Shown piece by piece: positions 58,868 to 64,000 of a DNA stretch of 64,000 nt. Position numbers and translations under genes: made by a program. The stretch lies in the NCBI GenBank assembly GCA_965656605.1, contig CBFHLC010000005.1:1-64000 (forward strand). The letters run 5' to 3'. This DNA is from Litorivicinus sp965656605 (lineage in GTDB: Bacteria; Pseudomonadota; Gammaproteobacteria; Pseudomonadales; Litorivicinaceae). How positions within the stretch are numbered: position 1 is the stretch's first letter; each line of letters starts with the position of its first letter. A model generated the notes under the pieces. That model saw nothing but the letters and a program-made list of their open reading frames with translations, ran no database searches and had not been told where the DNA came from.

Positions 58868-59448
58868 CTGTCCTCCGTACGTGTGTAGGTGATCAACACA
58901 CCTAGCATGGGGTGGTCCAGATAATGGACCACGCCGCTACGCGCACGACGAACTTCTTTCAGTTGCGCGGTGAACGGGCCCTCGGGTGACCCATCCAAGA
59001 CCCGTTGGCTGACCAAATCGATGTCAGCCTCGATAAAACGAGCAATCGAGAAGCGGATGCTGCCTTGCAGCTCGAAGCCGCGTCCAAATCCTAGATTCTG
59101 ACCGCCGATGATCGACACCGCTCGATCGCGTCCTTTGGGCTTCATGCCGTGTAACCATCGCTCGTGGAACAACACATTTTTGCCCAGGGCACGCAATTTA
59201 GCTGCCTGCTCATTCAGCGTTCGTTGATCGGATGCATAGGGCTGCAGCACTAATAAACCGTTTTCGAGTTCAGCGTCCAAACCCAGCATCGAGGTGGGGC
59301 GCACGATGGGTTGCAGTCCCCGTGGAATGGTTTCGCCCACCGCCAGGGGGTCGGTGGTATGTTGAAATACCAAGACCTCGACTTCGTAAAAGCGGGTTTC
59401 TGCCCACGCCATGGGTGCAAACAGCAGGGCAATTAATAGCGTTCTCAT
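58864..59448 (-). CDS. CsiV-family periplasmic protein
   Basis: A 194-residue protein with a signal peptide (MRTLLIALLFAPMAWA), then RFYEVEVLVFQHTTDP, the opening block of the CsiV family (regulator of the peptidoglycan synthase activator in Vibrio). Later blocks are LRALGKNVLFHERWLHG and FSIARFIEADIDLV. CsiV-family genes commonly follow mfd, as here; the ATG overlaps the mfd stop by 4 nt. Confidence 0.8.
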   Translation of the reverse strand: MRTLLIALLFAPMAWAETRFYEVEVLVFQHTTDPLAVGETIPRGLQPIVRPTSMLGLDAELENGLLVLQPYASDQRTLNEQAAKLRALGKNVLFHERWLHGMKPKGRDRAVSIIGGQNLGFGRGFELQGSIRFSIARFIEADIDLVSQRVLDGSPEGPFTAQLKEVRRARSGVVHYLDHPMLGVLITYTRTEDS

Positions 59449-62400
59449 GCGGTGGCCTTGTCCGGTTCAATCAGCTCGAACAGCGAATCCAACAGTTCAA
59501 ATCGGCTGTCCTCAGTGGGGCAATCCTGAACGATTTTGAGTGAGTCTGCACCGTCCAGCCGGTACCGCTTGGGTAACTTCTGTACAAGCTGAATTAGTTT
59601 GATCGGCTCGACGGGCGTTGATGGACCGAACTCGATCTTGCCGCCTTTCTCGCCGGCGCTGATGCGTGACAGTCCCAGCTGTTTGGCGCGCACACGCAGG
59701 TGCCCCTGACGAATCAGGTTGTGCACTGGCATTGGAAGGGTGCCAAAACGATCGACCATCTCGATGCGAATGTCCTCCAGCTGCTCGGGGTTTTTCGCAC
59801 TGGCGATGCGTTTGTAGAGCTCCAGACGTGCCGGTACGTCGGGCAGGAACTCGTCGGGAATCAGGGCGGCAACTTTTAGGTCGACCTCGACGCCGCTGCG
59901 CAGCGGCTTTTCTAGGGCCGGTTCACGCCCGTCGCGGATCGCTTTGACCGCCTCTTCAAGCATCTCCATGTACAGACTGAATCCAATGGTCTGCATCTGG
60001 CCGGATTGTTGATCGCCCAACAGCTCGCCCGCGCCACGAATTTCCAAGTCCTGACTGGCCAGCATGAATCCAGCGCCCAGATCCGTGGCCATGCCAATCG
60101 CCTCGAGGCGTTTGACCGCATCGTTGCTCAAGGCACTCGGATCGGGGGTCAGTAGATAGGCATAGGCTTGGTGGTGACTTCGCCCGACCCGACCACGCAG
60201 CTGATGCAGTTGGGCTAATCCGAATTTGTCGGCCCGATCGATCAGGATAGTGTTGGCATTGGGTACATCGATGCCGGTCTCGATAATAGTCGAACACACC
60301 AGCACGTTGAATCGCTTGTGATAGAAATCGCTCATCACAGATTCCAGCTCGCGTTCACGCATTTGTCCGTGGCCCACCACGACCCGTGCCTCTGGAATCA
60401 ACTCCCGCAGACGCTCAGCGGTGCGCTCGATCGTTTTTACATCGTTGTGCAAATAATAGACCTGACCGCCACGCAGCAATTCACGCAGCACCGCCTCTTT
60501 GATCAGGGGCAGATCAAAGCTTTTGATAAAAGTCTTGACCGACAAACGACGAGCCGGGGGTGTGGCAATGATTGACAGATCACGCAGTCCGGACATTGCC
60601 ATGTTCAGGGTGCGCGGAATCGGGGTGGCGGTCATCGCCAGCATGTCGACTTCGCTGCGCAGTGATTTGATGGCTTCTTTCTGGGTGACGCCGAAGCGGT
60701 GTTCCTCGTCGACAATCAGCAATCCTAGATTTTTGAATTTTAGATCGCGAGATAGCAATTTGTGGGTGCCGACCAGAATATCGACCGTACCTTGGGCAGT
60801 CTTGTCTAGCACTGCAGTGGTTTCTTTGCTGCTTCGAAAGCGTGACAGCAATTCGATATTGACCGGCCAATCCGCAAATCGGTCACGGAAATTTTCCCAG
60901 TGCTGCTGGGCCAGTAGTGTGGTGGGCACCAGAATCGCCACCTGATAGCCCGCTTGGACTGCAACAAACGCCGCCCGCAAGGCCACTTCAGTTTTACCAA
61001 AGCCCACGTCACCACAGACTAGGCGATCCATCGGAGTGGGGGCCTTTAGATCATCGACTACCGCATCAATGGCGGTTTGCTGATCGGGCGTGGTTTCAAA
61101 CGGGAACGCATCGCAGAAACGCTGATACTCCAGCTCGTCCAGTGCGTGTGACTTGCCAGGTCGGGCAGCGCGTCGTGCATAGATATCCAATAGTTCGGCG
61201 GCTTTGTCCCTAACCGCCTCGGCGGCTTTGCGGCGGGCCTTGCTCCAACGCTCGGAGCCCAGTTTGTCATGCGGTGCGTTATCGGGATCGGCGCCGGCAT
61301 AACGGGCCAGCAAATCCAGATCGACCACCGGCACGTACAACTTTGATCCTCCGGCGTATTCCAGCGTTACAAACTCCAGCGTGTCCTGCTCGATCGTCAG
61401 CGTCTGTAAGCCGCTGTAGCGGCCGATGCCGTGCTCGACGTGGACCACCGGATCGCCTTCCTTGAGTTCGGATAGATCACGGACCTGTAAATCCGGAACA
61501 ATTTGGTGTTTTTTGCGCTGCCGGCGTTGCGGGACAGCAGAGCCAATCAGGGCCGCCTCGGGAATAATCGCCAGGCCATCGACAATGAAGCCTTTGTCTA
61601 AACCGCCCAGGGCGATCGCAAGCTTCTCTTTGCCTAGGCCTTGCAGTGTTTGCACGTTGGCAGGCTGGTGTTCACTGTTCAGACGCTCCAGCAGGCTGGC
61701 CTGTCGGCCGGCGGATTCAGCGACCAGCAACACCTGTCCATCGTAGCCATCGATAAACTGGTACAGCGCATTTAACGGGTTTTGGGAGCGCGCGTTCAGC
61801 GCCACGTCCGGCAGGGGTTTGACCGGGATTTCACTGACGCCAGCACTGCCAGGGGCTTCGTGAGTAATAAACAGCCGGCCCATTTGGTTCAGGTTGTGAT
61901 TGACCACTTCGCTGCGCAGATACAGCGCCTCGGGCGCGAGCAGTGGCCGCAGTCGGTCGTTCTTCATGTTTTCGTAGCGCAGATGCACATCGCGCAAGAA
62001 CTTTTCGATGGCCACATCCACGTTACCTACGCTGATCGCACGAACCGCTGGGGGTAGGTAGTCAAACAGGGTGCTTAAGCCGTCAAAGAACAGCGGCAAA
62101 TAATATTCAACACCGCTGGGTGGCAGGCCGTCAGAGACGTCGTTGTAGACAGGGCATTCGCGAGGGTTGCCGTCAAAGGTCTCGTGCCAGTTGCCACGGA
62201 AGCGACGTATGCCAGCGTCGTCCAGGTCTGCCTCGCGGGCCGGCAACATCCGAATGTTGTCGACTTTGTTGATTGTGCGTTGGGTTTCGGGGTCGAACGC
62301 GCGTAGGGTGTCGATCTCGTCATCAAATAAATCAACGCGGTAGGGCAGTTGACTGCCCATCGGGTACAAATCCAGCAAGTTACCGCGAACCGCGTACTCG

Positions 62401-62858
62401 CCGTGTTCGTAGACCGTGTCGACCCGACGATAGCCGCCTTTTTCCAGCCGGCGACGAAACGCATCCAGATCCAACTTTTCCCCGACCGACATTTGAAAGG
62501 CAGCCCCGTCTAGCCAGCTTTTCGGAACCAAGCGCTGGACCAGCACCTGAGCCGGCACGATGATCAAACCACTGGAGAGCTGCGGCATCTGCGCCAAGGT
62601 GCCCAGACGCGCCGATACAATGTCGTCGTGCGGCGAGAAGCTGTCATATGGTAGGGTTTCCCAGTCAGGCAAGCTGTGCAGTTCAGCGTCCGGCGCGAAG
62701 AAAGGGATCTCGCGTTCTAATCGCTGTGCACTAGCGCTGTCAGGCGTGACCACCAGCAATGGCCCGCGGGCCTGATGCCAAGCTTCGGATAGGGCGTAGG
62801 CCCACGCGTAGTCTGAGGCGGTCCATGCTTGACGATCGCCGGCACTGGGTAATTTCAA
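59445..62858 (-). CDS. mfd: Transcription-repair coupling factor Mfd
   Basis: A 1,137-residue ATPase that removes stalled RNA polymerase and recruits UvrA. It has a UvrB-like N-terminal region, the RNAP-interaction domain (EGDPVVHVEHGIGRYSGLQ), Walker A in VCGDVGFGKTEVALRAAF, the DEEHRFG box, SATPIPRTLNMAMSGLRDLS and RGRVGRSHHQAYAYLL (motif VI), and a C-terminal TRCF domain. The start is TTG (62858): AAGG lies upstream and the conserved LPSAGDRQAW follows. Length is near E. coli Mfd (1,148). Confidence 0.96.
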   Translation of the reverse strand: MKLPSAGDRQAWTASDYAWAYALSEAWHQARGPLLVVTPDSASAQRLEREIPFFAPDAELHSLPDWETLPYDSFSPHDDIVSARLGTLAQMPQLSSGLIIVPAQVLVQRLVPKSWLDGAAFQMSVGEKLDLDAFRRRLEKGGYRRVDTVYEHGEYAVRGNLLDLYPMGSQLPYRVDLFDDEIDTLRAFDPETQRTINKVDNIRMLPAREADLDDAGIRRFRGNWHETFDGNPRECPVYNDVSDGLPPSGVEYYLPLFFDGLSTLFDYLPPAVRAISVGNVDVAIEKFLRDVHLRYENMKNDRLRPLLAPEALYLRSEVVNHNLNQMGRLFITHEAPGSAGVSEIPVKPLPDVALNARSQNPLNALYQFIDGYDGQVLLVAESAGRQASLLERLNSEHQPANVQTLQGLGKEKLAIALGGLDKGFIVDGLAIIPEAALIGSAVPQRRQRKKHQIVPDLQVRDLSELKEGDPVVHVEHGIGRYSGLQTLTIEQDTLEFVTLEYAGGSKLYVPVVDLDLLARYAGADPDNAPHDKLGSERWSKARRKAAEAVRDKAAELLDIYARRAARPGKSHALDELEYQRFCDAFPFETTPDQQTAIDAVVDDLKAPTPMDRLVCGDVGFGKTEVALRAAFVAVQAGYQVAILVPTTLLAQQHWENFRDRFADWPVNIELLSRFRSSKETTAVLDKTAQGTVDILVGTHKLLSRDLKFKNLGLLIVDEEHRFGVTQKEAIKSLRSEVDMLAMTATPIPRTLNMAMSGLRDLSIIATPPARRLSVKTFIKSFDLPLIKEAVLRELLRGGQVYYLHNDVKTIERTAERLRELIPEARVVVGHGQMRERELESVMSDFYHKRFNVLVCSTIIETGIDVPNANTILIDRADKFGLAQLHQLRGRVGRSHHQAYAYLLTPDPSALSNDAVKRLEAIGMATDLGAGFMLASQDLEIRGAGELLGDQQSGQMQTIGFSLYMEMLEEAVKAIRDGREPALEKPLRSGVEVDLKVAALIPDEFLPDVPARLELYKRIASAKNPEQLEDIRIEMVDRFGTLPMPVHNLIRQGHLRVRAKQLGLSRISAGEKGGKIEFGPSTPVEPIKLIQLVQKLPKRYRLDGADSLKIVQDCPTEDSRFELLDSLFELIEPDKATA

Positions 62859-62930
62859 TTGGGGTTACCTTGGGTAATTTTTTATCGAGCGTAGTATACC
62901 CGACGCTTGCACTGGATTTGAGATGGAACA

Positions 62931-63995
62931 ATGACACGGATCGCCATTGACCCAAAGATTTTAGGCGCACAGGAATGGTTGGCTCCTTTGGGCGAGCTGG
63001 TTCCGGTCGTCGGACGAGACACGAACCCACGCGATCTTGCGGATTGCCATGCCATGGTAATTCGCTCAGTGACCCGGGTGACGCCGGCATTGCTGCAGGA
63101 TTCGCAGGTAAAGTTCGTCGGTACCACCACCATCGGCTATGACCATATCGACCGCACCTATTTGGCGTTGCAGCAGATCAGCTGGACCAATGCGCCAGGG
63201 TGTAATGCATTGGCGGTGGCGGACTATGTTGAATCCTCGCTGGCCCACTGGAGTCAGCACAATCAACGTCCCATCGAAGGGTTAACCTGCGGTGTTGTCG
63301 GTGTTGGTGGGATTGGGCAGATCGTGGCCCAGCGCCTCAGTGCGATGCATTGCAAGGTCTTACTCAATGACCCGCCCCGATTTGCCGAGGGCAAACTGGC
63401 GGAACATCACGATCTAGATGAGTTATTGGATCGCTGTGATGTGATTTCGGTGCACGTGCCGCTGATCACCGAGGGTGATCATCCCACGCGACACTTAATC
63501 GGTGAGCAGCAACTGGCGCGTCTGCATTCACGCCAGCTACTTATTTCCGCAGGACGTGGGGCGGCGGTGGACAATCACGCCCTGTCCCAGCGCCTGGATC
63601 AGCCAGATGCGCCGCAGGTGGTGTTGGATGTGTGGGACAACGAACCCAACATTTTGCCGGAGTTGTGGCCTAAAGCATTGATCGCAACACCGCACATCGC
63701 CGGACACGCACTAGAGGGAAAACTGCGCGGTACGCAAATCGTTGCCCGTCGCTTGGCTGAACACCTAGGCATTCCCTTTCAAGGTCCGCGGGTGCGCGAG
63801 GTGGCCGAGACGATGCTCAAGAAAACAGAATCCTTGGCTAATTTGGATTGGCGCCTGCGCGCCCAGCAAATCTATGACGTTCGTCAGGACGATCGACGCT
63901 TCCGCGAGGCGCTGCAGGGGTTAAGGGGGGATGCGCTAAGGCAAGCCTTCGATGGCCTGCGCGATAACTACCCAAAGCGGCGAGAAATCCACTGA
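62931..63995 (+). CDS. pdxB: Erythronate-4-phosphate dehydrogenase
   Basis: A 354-residue NAD-dependent enzyme, the second step of the DXP-dependent PLP pathway. It begins IAIDPKILGAQEWLAPLGEL. The Rossmann motif is VVGVGGIGQIVAQRL. The catalytic Arg is in FVGTTTIGYDHIDRTY through ISAGRGAAVDN, the Glu is in LDVWDNEP and the His is in IATPHIAGHALEGKLRGT. The C-terminal dimerisation domain follows. It complements pdxJ at 18.6 kb and is divergent from mfd. Confidence 0.94.
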   Translation: MTRIAIDPKILGAQEWLAPLGELVPVVGRDTNPRDLADCHAMVIRSVTRVTPALLQDSQVKFVGTTTIGYDHIDRTYLALQQISWTNAPGCNALAVADYVESSLAHWSQHNQRPIEGLTCGVVGVGGIGQIVAQRLSAMHCKVLLNDPPRFAEGKLAEHHDLDELLDRCDVISVHVPLITEGDHPTRHLIGEQQLARLHSRQLLISAGRGAAVDNHALSQRLDQPDAPQVVLDVWDNEPNILPELWPKALIATPHIAGHALEGKLRGTQIVARRLAEHLGIPFQGPRVREVAETMLKKTESLANLDWRLRAQQIYDVRQDDRRFREALQGLRGDALRQAFDGLRDNYPKRREIH

Positions 63996-64000
63996 TCCTT

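Noticed and set aside
1..64000. tRNA/rRNA genes, CRISPR arrays, integrases, intact insertion sequences
   Set aside because: Looked for along both strands; no cloverleaf, rRNA core, regularly spaced repeats or transposase/integrase motifs were recognised. A computational scan would be needed to exclude short or divergent ones.

Overview
The window is about 64 kb of gene-dense chromosome. It looks like a marine-type gammaproteobacterium of the Oceanospirillales/Pseudomonadales neighbourhood. The clue is gene order: nadB divergent from rpoE-rseABC-mucD-lepA-lepB-DUF4845-rnc-era-recO-pdxJ-acpS; sdhE with a YgfX-like partner; purM-purN-DUF3108 divergent from DUF2066-hda; proS with a small transglycosylase; csiV-mfd. 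No rRNA, tRNA, CRISPR array, intact insertion sequence or prophage was seen. The species cannot be named from the sequence alone.

Layout. (1) 1-4.5 kb: the C-terminal part of a very large type I-secreted repeat protein, then a TolC-family outer-membrane protein. (2) 4.5-9.2 kb: acyltransferase, ung, ygfZ, sdhE with a short YgfX-like gene, nadB. (3) 9.3-19.7 kb: the sigma-E/envelope-stress and lep-rnc-era-recO-pdxJ-acpS gene string, nearly all with ATGA-type overlaps. (4) 19.7-24.4 kb: malate synthase G, then a 1-kb accessory spot with two copies of a structured palindromic repeat, a broken RES-domain gene and a broken LysE-family gene, followed by a MocR regulator. (5) 24.4-30.2 kb: lipA-gcvH divergent from glyA, a YihG-like acyltransferase, a carboxylesterase, mdh. 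(6) 30.4-37.1 kb: a LysR regulator, a K+ channel with two TrkA-N domains, isocitrate lyase divergent from argO-bioA and a chalcone-isomerase-like gene. (7) 37.1-46.6 kb: a proS-led minus-strand gene set, an NmrA-like gene, purMN-DUF3108-DUF482, DUF2066-hda. (8) 46.6-52.3 kb: recA with a Nudix gene, thiamine pyrophosphokinase divergent from a TPP-riboswitch-led thiBPQ transporter, DUF805. (9) 52.3-64 kb: glycolate oxidase glcDEF, a quinone oxidoreductase, mscS-hpt, csiV-mfd, pdxB.

How the genes work together. C2 metabolism is well represented: glycolate oxidase (glcDEF) makes glyoxylate, isocitrate lyase (aceA) splits isocitrate to glyoxylate and succinate, malate synthase G (glcB) condenses glyoxylate with acetyl-CoA, and malate dehydrogenase closes the loop. 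These loci are scattered, and three of them carry three different operator-like palindromes: an IclR-type site before glcB, a tandem TGACC/GGTCA pair between aceA and argO, and a PdhR/GlcC-type site before glcD. A second theme is cofactor supply: nadB (NAD), pdxJ and pdxB (PLP), lipA (lipoate), bioA (biotin), thiN and thiBPQ (thiamine).

Most of the window is ordinary core genome. The items most worth a second look are the decayed 21.9-22.96 kb spot with its repeat pair, the operator-like palindromes of the C2 genes, a hairpin that would bury the glcD ribosome-binding site, an orphan minus-strand terminator upstream of the LysR gene, a shortened YgfX-like protein, and a Nudix gene coupled to recA. 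I found no clear undescribed multi-gene system. All family assignments were made by reading motifs, without database searches.
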